A DNA stretch of 64,000 nt from Turnera subulata. Lineage: Eukaryota; Streptophyta; Magnoliopsida; Malpighiales; Passifloraceae. Positions 32,801 to 46,248 of the stretch are shown here, piece by piece; the stretch's first letter is position 1, and each line of letters opens with the position of its first letter. Below the pieces are notes generated by a model that was not told the DNA's origin, ran no database searches, and saw nothing but the letters and a program-made list of their open reading frames with translations. The DNA lies in the NCBI GenBank assembly GCA_028386065.3, contig JAKUCV010006170.1:62001-126000 (forward strand), written 5' to 3'. The position numbers and the translations under genes are program-made.

Positions 32801-34521
32801 ACTAGTTTCTGTGCATGTGCGATGCACACGATATAGTAACATATAATATCAATATTTTTTTAAAGTGACTATTAATAGAATAAAGATGAAATTATACAAA
32901 AAAATTAAACAATTTATTTATGAATAAATTGAGTAATAAGAGATAGTGAAATATTAACAATTCTTCCACAAATTATATTTAAATTATTTATTTATCATAA
33001 TTAAAATATGATTCTTCATTTTTTTATTATTTTTAATTTAATTCTTTGTGATACATATAGTTCAAGTTGTAATATTAATAAAATTTTTGATAGCTCCAGT
33101 CCTTTTTATCTATTTAAATTTCTCTATATTTATTTTTTGGAATAAATTTCTTGTTTAAATATTTCAATAAATTTTTATTTTCCATTAAATTTTTATTACG
33201 TAATTTTTGCTACTTTTTTATGAGAGACGATTTTTTTAAAAAAAATTATTGTAGATGAGTTATTTATATTATTTATTGTATCTATACCTATAAATTTAAT
33301 TTATTTCAATACATATTATGTAACAGCCCGGGTAAATTTTTGATTTTTACCGGGACTGTAGAAGTCTTTTTACCGTGATTTACTGTTGAATTAATCTTGG
33401 GTAATTAATTCAAGGTAAATCGGGAGTCGTTTTTCGAGACCGAGAGTTTTCCCGCGCTCGTGATTTTTCGAAACTAAGTTGGTATTTTTCGGGTTTCGGA
33501 ATTCCTCAGAAAATCACACCGGAAAATAACTAAGGGGGGTATCAGTTATTTTCTGGTCCGGATCGGACCCGCCTGCATTATTGATTATCACATGTTTAAT
33601 AGTTAAACACGGTTTATAAAAAGGAGGAATCTGCAGAAGAGGGGAAGAAGAGAAGAGAAGGAGAGGAGAAGAAAAAAAGAAAAAAAAGAGAGAAAAAGAA
33701 AAAGAGGGAAAAAAGAAAAGAGAGAAAAAGAAAAAAAATAGAAATAAGGAAAAAGAAAAAAAAAGAGAAACAGAAAGAAAAAAAAGAGTGAAAGGAAGAA
33801 AGGAAAAAAAAAAGAACTGAAAATAAAAAAAAAAGAGAAATAAAATCAGAAAAATAGAAAAGAAAAAGAAAGAAAATAGGAAAAAAAAGAAGGAAAAATT
33901 GGAAAATAAAGGAAGGGACAGTACCATCACCTTCTTCCGCTTGGTTACTGTGCACGGCGACGCGTTCCCCGGCGAGTCTCGTCGCACCGCCGCTATTCAC
34001 CTCTTCCCCGTGGAGTCGCCGACCTGTTGCCGTCGCCCCCGTCGTCTTCCTCAGCCTGTAGACCCGTGACGCGCCGATGACCCGGAGGAGGACCCGTGGA
34101 TCCTGCTTCCTTTGTTTCTGCAACCGCTGCCGACAGTTTCACGCCAGTCTTCCGCCGCCCAAGCGCCGCTCTTGCCGCCCTGACGACGTGCTGTGCTCGC
34201 TCGCCCTTCCTCGCGCCTCGCCGTCGTCGCCAGCTGCCCGACCCGGAGGTAAGACCCGACTTTTGGCAAGATCCGTTTCGTGAAAACGGGTCGCAGTTCT
34301 GGGTTTCTTTGGTTTGGGCTCGGGTTGGGCGTGGGCCGGCTGGGCTTGCACAGTGCGAGCCTAGGCCTGGTCCTGTTCAGCCCAGTCCATGTAATTAAAA
34401 AAAAACAATTATAATATATATATTTATTTATAATCTGATATATAATTTTGGAAAAAAAAATTATATAGTAATTTTAAGAAAATTGTGGCCAATTTAATTC
34501 TAGTATTTTCAGGAAAATATA

Positions 34522-37500
34522 TGTAACAGCCCGGGTAAATTTTTGATTTTTACCGGGACTGTAGAAATTGTTTCACGGTGATTTACTGTTGAATTAATCT
34601 CGGGTAATTAATTCGAGGTGAATCGGTAGTCGTTTTTCGAAAACGAGAATTTTCCCGCGCTCGGGAGTGTCTTCCTAACTAACCGAGCCTCGGTTTCCAG
34701 TTCCGAGACTTGGACGACGTTCAGGAGGATTAATCGGATTTTCCGAGCCCAAGTCATATTTTTGGACTCGGGACGGGATTTGTCGGAAAGACGGGAGTAC
34801 CCCTGCGTCTACGGGATTCCGACGCGAGAATCCGGACCCGCCAACGAGCTTGTCCGAGCCACCCTTCTTCCTCCTTTCTCCTTTCTCTTCCTCTTTCCCG
34901 GCTACGTTTTTCTCTCTCTCGGTTTTTCCCGGCCACGTGGGCCCCACTTTCCTCTCTTCTTCTTTTCTTTTCTTCTTCTCCTTTTCTTTCTTTTTCCTTC
35001 TTTTCTCCTTTCTTTTCTTTTCCTCTCCAGCCGCCTCACCCGTGACCTCCTCCCCACTTGCTTTTCTTTTTCTTTTCTTCTCCATTTCTTTTCTCCTTCC
35101 GCCGGCCCCTCCCCCATCCCTTCCTCACTTTCCTTCTTTGTCTTCTTCCCCTCACATCTCCCTCTCCCTCAATTATTCTCCCCTCAACCGGTGACCCCCT
35201 CTCATCCTCTTCCTCTCCTCCTCACACCCATCTCCTTCCTCTCCCTTACTTCTCCCTCTCACCACCGAACCCAACCCCCACAGACCCGACTGCAGCCGCC
35301 GCCCTCACCTTTTCTCCATATACGCCGCCGCACCTATCTTCCCCTAACAATCGCCGGCGCCCCTCACTCCTCTGCTATCATCCGCCGCCGCCGCCACTTC
35401 CTCTCCAAGTCGTCTTCGCCCGATCTCCTCTCCTCTTTGCCCCTGCACACAACCGCCGCCGCCGTCGAGTCAAGCTCGACACCACCAAGATGAGGAACGG
35501 CCGTCGATCCTTCCCCCTGTCCTCTAGCACCTACTCCTTGAAACCGTCAACCACGTCTCCTCTGTTACCGCCGTACGAGCACGAGACGGGGCAATGGAGC
35601 TCAGGCGCCACGGAAGCCACCGCTCTCACCTCTGAACCGGCGCCCTTCTCACGGAAGTGTGGGTAAGACCCGACAAGAAACTTTTACCCCTTTCCTTCCT
35701 CAGTTTCTTTCTTGAACTGAATTTGCTGGGCTAATTCCTTTTTGATTGGTGTTCTCGTTGCTTGTGGGATCGTTGTTGTTAGATGGATGTTGGGTATATT
35801 CTCTGGTGGAGTTGGCAGTGGGCACGGTGGTGCTGTTGTTGGTTTTGGGGATGTGATGAAGGATGTAGCGTTTGGAGGAACGCAGTGAACGGTAACAGTG
35901 GAGTTTGGGTCTGCCGTGAACAGTATCTGCGCGTGATGTCAGTGTGGTGGGCTCCCGTGAACAGTGGTTGCCGGAATCCGGCGAGAATTCCGGCAGTCTC
36001 GGGTCTATTCCGGCGAAGCCTCGGGATTTTTCCGGCGAGCCCGGAAACCGAACTTTGGGTAATTCCTTGGACCGTATGCATTGTTGAGCTCGGGTTTGGG
36101 CGGATTACAAGTTAGGCTCGGAAACGGGCCGATTGTGCAAGCCCATGTTCTCGGGACGGATACATTCTAACGGACTAAGAACGTTAATGAACCCGGACTC
36201 TTAATTGTTTTAATTAAATAAAGATTTAGTTTAATTAATCAAATAACAACCTTTAATTCTATTTATATTTTGTAATTCGATTTATAATTTTATTTTGTGT
36301 TGGACTATTAGAAAGACCTATAGTATCTACTTAATTTATATTTGGACTCTTAATAATTAAAGGCCCAATTATACTCATTTACTTGATTTAAATGTCAAAT
36401 GTAAACTAAAAATATAAATATGAATACCTATGAATTATAAGCACATGTGTATAAATGATTATATATACGTATCCTACTAAATTTATGTTTGGCTAAATAA
36501 TGAAGTTACAACTTGATTTATCGCATAAATATAAACATAAGGTTAAATAGGGGTTACCTACTATATATGTATAAATATGGTCGCACTAGACATACGTATA
36601 ATCTAGTATCGAGTATGTATAAATATACGTATATATACATGTATTTTAATATGTTTTTCCCTTATCGACAAAGGACTAGAAGGCCGGGATATCGGCCTGA
36701 ACGTTCGGTTTTGGTTTTAAATTAAAAATTAAATATAATCAGAATATCGATAAGAAACTCGGTTTCGGACTATAATTTGAAATTAAGTATAAATGGTATA
36801 ATGAATAAAGGGGTTAATTTCATAATAAAGAAATTGGGTATAAGACAAGCCGAATAACAATTGCTAAGCCGGCATCATGCATAAACATTATGTTGTGCAT
36901 TATAAGTGATTACGGTGTTCCTGTGTGTACATATAGGGTATCGGGATTTGACCGGATAGCAGTTTCAGAGACATACCAGGTGAGGATAGATAAACCCTGA
37001 TATGTGCCCGTAATGCTGTGCTTGTTTCTTAGTTGTTTGTGTAATCTGTTGCTAGGTTGATATGCTAGAATAATTGTTGTCTGATACATGATTGCTATGG
37101 AATAATTGATGCTGTTGTTGGTATGTGATGGATTTGTGTGTTGTGTTGGAAATATTGTTGAGCTGTTTTATGTGAAAGATTGATGATATGAGATTGTTGA
37201 TTGAGTGAGATTTGGATTAATCTGAGGTAATTGTAAATGGGTAAATGATGAGAGAGTAAAGGAAACTGAACAGGAATTGAGATGATGATATATTTGTCAC
37301 TAGGAAAGTAGTGGTACGACTAGATGGTTAGAGACTAGTTCTGTGGTGCCTTGCCAGAGGGTTTGTTGGTTGGGGGTGTTGACCCCGGATTTGTGTTATT
37401 GGGATGTTGATCCCGGATTTGAGATATTGGGATGTTGATCCCGGATTTGAGATATGGGGATGTTGATCCCGGATTGTGGTGGGGCCTGGCATCCGGAATT

Positions 37501-38194
37501 AGTTAATAACCAGGTACGACCCTAGCTTGTCCAGTGACGGGGCCCGGAAGATAAAATTGGTAAATAAAAAAACTAATAAGTAATCTTTGGGTCTTGGTTC
37601 AGTATTGAGTATGACGTGCTTGATATGACTTAGTAGATTCCACTGTCGTGTTGCATGTGTTGGTTCCTTCTGTTGTGTTGTTTGAGTTGTATTCCACTGT
37701 TATGCTGTTTGTGATAGTTATCTTGTGATGTGAGGGTTTACTTATTGTTGTGATGGTTGTTTTACTTCGAAAGTGTTATGGTTGAATATATCACTGTTTA
37801 TCTTTCGTCGGTGAGCGCTTCGGACTCACCCCTCGCCTGCGGGGTTTCATCCCGTAGGATGAGTTGTTTGTTGTACAGGCTGGTGCATTCCCGACAGGCT
37901 GCGGCGTTATCCCTTGGACGGGCTTGGATCCATAGGTTGCTTGTGTCGCATACAGTGTTAGTGAGTTTAAGTCTTCCGCTGTGCATATTGTTATTTGTTG
38001 TTGGGCCAATGGGCCAGTTTCATTATTGTTGATGTAATCGATGTTGGGCCGTAGGGCCATCCTGTTGTTTAATATTTTGGGCCGTTGGGCCGAGTTTAGG
38101 TTGTCCACACTGTATGCTTGGGCTTGTTGGGCTGGGTTGTCACAGTTCCGGCCTGTGTTTACTGTGTACGGTAAATACGGGTCGGGGCGTTTCA
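34522..38194 (+). mobile_element. Nested solo LTR related to family B
   Basis: It starts TGTAACAGCCCGGGTAAATT and ends GGGTCGGGGCGTTTCA. The perfect TSD is ATATA (34517-34521 and 38195-38199). At 3673 bp it is about 950 bp longer than the host copy. It carries a long pyrimidine-rich plus-strand tract (about 34860-35280) and a GC-rich block. The 243- and 202-codon ORFs over these tracts are Ser/Pro/Phe low-complexity, consistent with base composition rather than a protein. Confidence 0.85.
37371..37475. repeat. GGGAT-N4-ATCCC mini-hairpin array in the nested solo LTR
   Basis: Units of GGGATGTTGATCCCGGAT recur with a spacing near 28 bp, joined by TTGAGATATT-like linkers. It is the same motif as 4261-4365, seen on the opposite strand. 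Each unit can form a short stem-loop. Confidence 0.8.
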
Positions 38195-38874
38195 ATATAA
38201 ATATATTTACTTGGGTAAATAATTAAGTTTTGTTTTGGAAACTATTATTAATTAGAAAAATATATATATATACCTTGAAATTAATTTCTGGAAATTTAAT
38301 ATGTATATTATTTCGTCTGGAAAATTATGATTGTGGTATATGTATATAAATATGTATTTTGGAAATTAAATTTAATTATATTTTGTGTTGGAAAATAATA
38401 TTACTATATATATTTAGAAAAGATAAATACTTATATATTTTCTGAAAATTATAAATAGGTTATTATTTTTCTGGAAAAATTATGGTGATTATAATTTTGG
38501 AAATTATAATTATTTTATGAAAATATTTTGAAAAGAGTTTTAATTAAAGTTTGGTACCGAAATTATATTCGGAAATACGTACGGTTAATATTTTCGGTAA
38601 AAGATAGTAATAAAGGATATGTAACCGGGATGGGTAATTTCGCAGTTTGGGCATCATAGTATACCAATTATGTGCATTTATGTGAGTGTATATTGCTTTG
38701 TTGTATAGGTTATGATATCGGGCAGTTTCCCGAGGAGCCGGCGTCGGACCGGTCATTATTTCCGGAGTTGAGTAATCGGCCAAGTTGAGGATGGATTTCC
38801 TTCAATATGTGCCTATATTACTCGGTCATTATGTTTTGATGATTATTGCATTGTTGAGTATTATGTGGTTGGTT

Positions 38875-39215
38875 TCGGGATGTTTATCCCATTGTCTTGA
38901 TTGTGGTTCGGGATGTTTATCCCATGTTGGTTTTTGGATGTTTATCCTTGCGACTTTTGGTTTAAGTATAAAATGGTATAATTAATGAATTGTGACGAGA
39001 ATGTCGATCCTCGGTATTTTGCTTAGGGATGTCGATCCCTGAGTTTGGTTTTTGACGACGGTAATATAATTGTCACGTGGTAAGTAGAGGTACGACCGGA
39101 TGGTTAGAGACTGTTTTGTGGTGGCCATGATCTGGGTTCGTGTGATAAGCATGTCTATGCTTGGGATGTCTATCCCGGTTTGTTATATTTGGGATGTCTA
39201 TCCCTGGGTTCTTTT
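38875..39215. repeat. Degenerate mini-hairpin array in the outer solo LTR
   Basis: GGGATGTTTATCCC occurs at 38878 and 38911. Variants follow, including GGGATGTCGATCCC (about 39027) and GGGATGTCTATCCC (about 39158 and 39191). Loop bases vary while the GGGAT/ATCCC arms stay intact, which is what conserved pairing would give. Confidence 0.7.
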
Positions 39216-39722
39216 TGATCTAAAAGATAAAATTGGATAATTGGATTTTATTTGAGTCTTTTGGTCTTGGACCGATTTTGGGTCGAGTCTTTTGGTTGGG
39301 CTGTTTAGCCTGTGTTTTCGACTTGAGTAATTTTAGTGCATATTGATCGTCTTTCCATTGTCGTGAGCACTTCGGACTCACCCCTCACCTGCGGGCTTTC
39401 ATCCCGTAGGATGAGTTGTTTGTTGTACAGGCTTGGTGCATTCCAGACAGGCTGCGGCATTATCCCTTGGACGGGCTTGGATCCATAGGTTGCATCTATT
39501 ACGCATACAGTGTTAGTGAGTCTTTAAGTCTTCCGTTGTGCATACTTTTGTTATTATTGGGCCATTGGGCCGGATGAGTTTCTATTGTTGATTTTACTTT
39601 GGGCTGTTGAGCCCGTGTTCTTGTTGTATATACTGTATGCTGGTTTCATTTTGGGTTGGGTTGTCACAGTTCCGGCACGTGTTTACTGTGTACGGTAAAT
39701 ACGGGTCGGGCGCTTCATATTA

Positions 39723-41717
39723 TTTAATTAAATAAATTTTATAATTAACTTTATATTTATTTATAATCATTTTTATACATCATTTTTTTTACTTCTTGTG
39801 ATAACTTAATTATAACATTTACTTTCTATAATTTAAAATCTCGTAAACTTTTTTATCTTGTTGATTCTATTTCTTCACTTTACAACATAAATTTCTATTT
39901 ATTTATTTTTTAAACTTGTAAAAATATTATTTTAATAGTTAACGTAGTATAGTAATTTTCTTAACAACTTCATATGTTTATTATATGAAGGTAAATATTT
40001 TACTCACTTCTTTATCATCGTCTTCATACATATTATAAATTTTAGTTTTATCTACAATTCCCTTTGTCATCAAGTTTTCTCGATATCAACATATTTTAAT
40101 TTATAATCTTCAAGTCTTGCTATATATTTACTGTTAAAAATTCTATTTTTATATAGAGTTTATATTAGTAAATGTTTTTAAATTTTTTATGTGACATGAT
40201 CTTTATTTAATAGTGATCATTCAGTAATTGTTTTTCTAATTTTTTATATTTCTTTACACATAGACCACAAAAATTTTAACGATTTTGGAAGTACAATATT
40301 TTTTAATTTTTAGAAGGTCAAATAAAATAATATTAACATTTTTTGTGCACATGAGATGCATGTAGTATATTAATATATAATATGATTATGCATTAAATTA
40401 AGTATTAGTATTGTAAAAATGATTATTAATAATGAAAATATAAATGATAAATTAATGAATTTATGAATGTAACATGTAAGAAAAAGGAATGGTGATTCGT
40501 ATATAAATTTTTTTGTTATTTGCAAACTTTTTAATTTTATGTATGGATCTATATAATTTTTTACGGAATAATCATATTTTTTTGTTCGGGTTTGAAAGAT
40601 TTGGTTTGATGTGGGACCGGATGGTGACGTGTCAATTAACAAATTGACATATGAGTATTTTCTAAGCGAAATTTGGGAGAAAAGTGAAAAAAGTCCCGAA
40701 AATCCAACACAGGGATATATTGTGTGCTTTCTGCAGCAAATTGATGATAAAAAAAATCCTAAACAACAAACACATGGATGAAAAGTATTATTAGTCTATT
40801 TTTTAATGATTGTTAACTAAATTCATAGTATTATATATATATATATAATACAAATCATATTTTTTTATAATCGGCTCCATAATTATTTATTTCTATGAGA
40901 CATAATATATTTTTCAAAGCTCATATTCATTTTTGCGTTCATGCTTTCCTTTCCATTATTTTCTCTAATATAGATTTTTTATTCTTACTTTCAAATTGAT
41001 GTTAATTATTTTTCTAATTATATAGACTTGTATATTATTATTTATAGTTTACTACCTTTTTTGATATATTATAAGCAATGTTGGTGCCGGTCGGCACAAA
41101 ATAAATATAAATAAAATAATAAAATAAGCATGGGATATAATCTATACTATATTAAAAAAAACAAAACATAAAACAGAAAAAATATTGGTGTGGATCGCTT
41201 GTTACTTGGCATATAATCTATACTATGTTAAAAAAGAAGCATGAAAAAAAAAACAGATGCCAACAAAATTATATTAAGTTGTCGAAAACAAATACATAAA
41301 GTTGTCGAAAAACAAAAATAAAATTGGTGCCGGTTGGTTCATTCGTTATTGCTAATGTGTTGCTAGTAAGGAGAATTTGCCTAGAGGAAAAAATATTAGC
41401 AAGGAGGAATTGCAAAGCAACAATGTTATAGTGATGGAGATAGATTTGAATCAAAACAAAAAGAGAAGAGGACGATTGGGTATTGAACTAAATAAATTTT
41501 AATAATAGTTGGATTGTGAATTCTTTAAATTCGAAAACTAATGCTGCTAATGAATACTAAAGCTCGTTAATTATTTCTAAGGTTGATATTTTTGTATTGA
41601 CTATTAAGATATTAATTAAAATATATAATAATAAAACAAAGAAGGGTATTTCAGTCTTTCAATTTCAATGCTCTTATATATAGTATATTGATATAAATAA
41701 ACTACATGTCATTCGTT
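39723..41717. other. AT-rich Helitron-derived sequence with an inner copy
   Basis: The motif at 40344-40420 resembles the Helitron 3' region at 32811-32890 in the same orientation. A second minus-sense 5'-like end (A|TCAATATACTATATATAAG) lies at 41691, so a related element of about 1.35 kb (40336-41691) may be nested here, with a decayed 3' CTAG. On the plus strand, TCTATACTATATTAAAA at 41141 and TCTATACTATGTTAAAA at 41217 look like tandem Helitron starts. No genes. Confidence 0.4.
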
Positions 41718-41722
41718 ATTAT

Positions 41723-44700
41723 TGAAACACCCGACTTAAATTTACCCAACATACAGTAGTTACCGATCAACAGTGCCGACACGTGGCACAAACAGAATAC
41801 ACAACAGAAAATCCGGCCCAACGGCCCAATGACAATATCATAACACCCGACTTCGGGAATCTCAATAACAACAGCACAGCGGAAGCATTTATACTCAATG
41901 TCAAAATATACAAAGCCCGATGCAACTAATGGATCCGAGTCCTGTCCGAGGGTACACTGCAGCCGCCGAAATGCATTCTTGACCTAATGTGCAAAACAGT
42001 GTGAGGGGTGAGACCAACCACTGTCTCACCGATAAACTAATAAACCGAAGTATACAAGCAACCGCAATAACATCAAGCATCTCATCAGGATAACATGGGA
42101 AGTACAGTAAAACACAACATCACGCAAACTGCATTGACAACATAGTAATCACAAGCTTAATAAAATACAATGAATACTGAACACAATACTCAAACATCAC
42201 GCAATCAGGGTATCACACCACAGTGGCAAAAGAACAATTACAAGTATTATCAGAATCAACAACCAATCAGAGAGAAAGGAGTTCCTCAAAGTCATGTCAC
42301 CGTCAATAACATCGTTAACAACCGCTGTGACCCCACCATTTCATCCCTCATCAGAATGTGTCTACCGTCCTCTCATTACTAGACATCATACGTTGGGTTT
42401 GAGAAGTTTAATTATTTAATTTATTAGGGCCCTGTCACAAGATAGATGTTGATCGTGCCGCGGTAGCCAAGCTAGCTAGCCCGTGGATCCCGCACTGGTA
42501 CCTCCACGTAAAATAATCACAGAACCGTTACGGGTCCAAATCAAATCACAGGTCGTTACGGGCCAAATCAAAATCACAGGAGCGTTACAGGTCCAGACTA
42601 CTGCCTCTAGCCGTACCACCATCCAACCATGACAATTAGTATTCTTTTATTATTCTTTTTTTTCCTCTGACTTTCAACGATCCGAACAACATCACGTGAT
42701 CAGCTTTAGTCGTACCAGGTTATCAACACATTCCAAGTGCCAGATCAAAATAAAACCTGGGATCAACATCCCAATAATCCTTACCAAGGATCAACATCCT
42801 TAAACAAATAACCGATCATGGCCACCACAAAACTTATCTTCAACCATTAGGTCGTACCTCAACTTTTCACGTGATGTTAAACGACAGAACATTACCATTC
42901 CAGTATCTCATCGTAATCACAGTTCCCGAGCAGGCTCTCAGCCTCACAGCTCATCTGGGAAACACATCTCAGCATAACTGGAATCTCAACCATAAAGCTT
43001 AGTCCACAGCTACCAGACTCACAACCTTTGATAGCAGTCTAATATCAACAACAAACCGAGATTCATAAAGAATTCACCGAAATCAGTCACAAGATTCTCC
43101 ATCAACAATAATCACAAAATTCATACAAATTCATTGAGCTCAATCACATGATTCAAATCATCAATAATATTCACAGGAGTCATAGCCACTCAGTAATTCA
43201 ACCAAGCAACTCATGCATCAGTACAACCACAGAGATCACAACAGAATTCAATAAATCAGGGTCAAGAAATTATCACAACAGGAATCAGAGTGCAGTAAAT
43301 CATACTCCAGGTAGGTAACAGCAATACGAACACAATATCAATAGTTCATACAACAGCTTGAGCATCACAGGCAGCATACCGAAGTTTATAAGTTTATATC
43401 CTCACCTGGTATATCTCTGAACCAACAAATAATCCATATAGCCTTATTTGACCCTATATCACATTAGTACATACAATCACATACAATGCACATTGAAAAA
43501 TGTAATGCATGAGGTTAATTATTATTTTATTCTATTTATCCGCAGATGTCATCATTACTGTCGTTCCAAGATAGTTTCTATTATTCGTTTCCTTTACGGC
43601 TGTGAAATAATTTTGGTCCATAAAATACTCGTAGTCTATGATATGGTGTAATAATTATTCCCAATAATTAATAATATTTACATAGATAATATACCAAATA
43701 ATAAAATCGTTAATTGGAAAATATCTTCAACGGTAAGAATCAACATAGCCTATGTATAGCACAAAGTAATTTTGTAATTGTAATATTTATAAATAAATAT
43801 CTACGTATCAATCATTAATTACAAATAGAGTAAAGGTATTAATAATAGTATATCGAATATTTAACATTTAATAGAATATAATACGTACTTAATAAGAGAT
43901 TAGGTTAATATAGCTTATAGGGATAATAAAATCAATAGGCGAAATCAATATATCATTAGTAAAACAATATTGTTGATAGTATTTCTTTAAAAATAACAAT
44001 AACATAATATAACCAATAGTAAATTCATGTTCGGTATATATATATACATGTCTAGGCCTTTTATAATATAGATTCAATTAAAATATAATTAAGGAAATTT
44101 GGAAATTAAACTCGGTAGGCCTTCACGAACGTTTAGCCCAATGGAGGATAAATCTAATATTAACATAATTTTGGAAATTAAATAAGAGACAACTAAAATA
44201 AATAAACGACATGGGCCTTTTATTAATTAGCCCAATATAAATTAAATAACCTAAAGTTAAATACAATGGCCCTGTACGAGCCCAGGTAAGACGTAAATAA
44301 AATTTAAATGAGAAATTAAATACAATGGGCCTTTTTTGTAGCCCAATCAAAAATAAAGACAGGAAATAAATAAATGAAAACATAAATTAAATAATAAAAG
44401 CACAAATTAAATAAAAGCATAATAAGATAAATAAGACATAAAATAAAAACCATAAGTTAATTAAATTAGGTTAATCAAATTAAGTTAATCAATTTTAATT
44501 AGCGTCGTTTTAATGTCCGGGTCCATTTTATCGTTCGGGTTCGTTAAGTATGCATAAGGATGGTCCAAGGCTCGGGTCTTTACCCCAAAAGTCCATTTCC
44601 GAGCTCGCCCGAAAATTCCCGAGACTGCCGGAACCTCGCCGGATCCCGGCCAAGCACTGTTCACGCAGCCCCAAAACTTTCAACACACAGATTACTGTTC

Positions 44701-45964
44701 ACAGCTACAGTCTGGTTACTGTTCACCACCAAGCAGAACACCCAAACCACCAAACAAAACTACCAACAATCCAGCCACTAAGACTGCTACCATTCCCACA
44801 GCCTCCACCACACGGCAGTATCCACAACCCAAAACACCAAAACCCACAACCAAAGCAGCCCCACCGACGACATCATGCCCACACGCATCCACCGTCACCA
44901 CAAAATCCACAAACCTACAGCAAGCAAACACACTCAGCCGTCAATCACATATCGGGTTGAGAAAAGGCACAAAAGGAGGAGAGGTTTCGGTGGCAGCAGC
45001 CACTTACCCTGATGGCGGCGCGAGTTGCAGATGAGAAGGGGGAATCGGGCGGCGAAACAAGGAGGAGCACCGACGACGAATTCGTCGATCCCTATCCGAC
45101 GGTGTGCAGGTAACAGAGGAGAGAGAGGTCCCGACTGATGGAGAAGAGGACGACGACGTTTGGTGGTGAGAGGGGAGCGGCGGCGCCTCGGGAGAGGAAG
45201 AGCGAAGGGGCAGGCGGTGGATCTGGGAGACTCTACTTGTCGGGTCGTCGGCTGGTCTCCACGGGACGGCGTCCTGCAGCCGCGACGGGAGGAGGAGAAG
45301 GATAAAAAAGAGGAAGGAGGAGGCAGAGGTGGCAAGCTGGGGGTTCACGGTGGTGGTGGTCTCGGGGAAGAAGGAAGAGGAAGGAGGAGAAAGGAGAGGG
45401 GAAGGGTTGCGGCTTGGCAGAGATGGCTCAAGAAAGGGAAGGAAGGTGAGAGGGAGAGGATTGCAGGGGAGTGAGGAAGCGGGTGAAGAAGAGGAGAAGA
45501 TAAAGAGGGAGAGAAAAAAAAAGACAAAGAAAATAATAGAAGAGAAGATTGAAAGGAGGGTAGGGGCCGGCTGGGAAGAAAAATGAGAGAGGGAAAGAAA
45601 AAGAAAGAAGAGTGGGCCGGCGGCTGAAGAATATCGGGTGAAGGAAAGAAAGGATAACCTGGAAAAAGAAAAGGAGGAAAGGAAAAGGGGAAAGGAAAAA
45701 CGTGTGTTGTCGAGGCAATAATCGTGCCTACCGACACTCAAAACGCAGTCGTTTTAGACGACGGCTCGGTTGATGCTCCCCGTAACCTCGTGTGTTAAAT
45801 CTTTGTTTCAAACCAAATTATGATTTTAGAAAACTCATTAATAGCAATTAGATTCTTTTATGACATTCCTAAAACAAGTTGAGGCGTCAAGAATACGTTT
45901 CTTTTTAGATTTTGATTAGTAAATTATTGGAGTATGAGCAAATAAATATCTTGGCATAACGATT

Positions 45965-46030
<66 letters not shown>

Positions 46031-46248
46031 GCGATGATTGTATTGAAAATAATAATAACGTTAATATTATCAATAACCACAATAATAATATATATACTAA
46101 TACTAATCAAAACTTTCGTAAGGAAAACGATTTAGAAGTTAACTCGGAAAGGTTAAATTCTCGATTAACTGCGATAAAATTTCTTTGACCACTGTAAAAG
46201 TCAAATCAACTTGGTAAAATTCAGGATAATTTTACTCGGGTCGTTACA
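41723..46248 (-). mobile_element. Solo LTR, gypsy family A, 4.5 kb
   Basis: On the plus strand it runs from TGAAACACCCGACTTAAATT to ACTCGGGTCGTTACA. The perfect TSD is ATTAT (41718-41722 and 46249-46253). It is the intact reference for the LTR pieces at 1-2508, 2907-3063 and 6339-6715. It contains hairpin motifs at 42759 and 42786, a GC-rich block near 44580-44680, a purine-rich plus strand at about 45290-45690 and a TAA microsatellite. No interior region remains. Confidence 0.88.
45966..46029. repeat. (TAA)n microsatellite
   Basis: About 21 uninterrupted TAA units lie inside the 5' part of the family A solo LTR. A shorter, broken AAT-rich stretch sits at the equivalent place near 2328-2362 in the other copy, so the long array grew within this copy. 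The poly-isoleucine ORF over it is an artefact. Confidence 0.95.

Larger units (their letters stand above)
33319..39717 (+). mobile_element. Solo LTR, gypsy family B, split by a nested solo LTR
   Basis: It starts TGTAACAGCCCGGGTAAATT and ends CGGGTCGGGCGCTTCA. The perfect 5-bp TSD is TATTA (33314-33318 and 39718-39722). Without the insert at 34522-38194 and its TSD it is 2721 bp. No interior, priming site or second LTR remains, so it is a solo LTR left by recombination. A GA-rich plus-strand tract occupies about 33630-33915 and a GC-rich block about 33950-34260. Confidence 0.85.

Noticed and set aside
33319..39717. Full-length retrotransposon with LTRs at 33319 and 34522
   Set aside because: The two TGTAACAGCCCGGG starts are not a pair: each start has its own 3' end and its own TSD, so they are two nested solo LTRs.
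45916..46110. Poly-isoleucine ORF
   Set aside because: Artefact of the TAA microsatellite.
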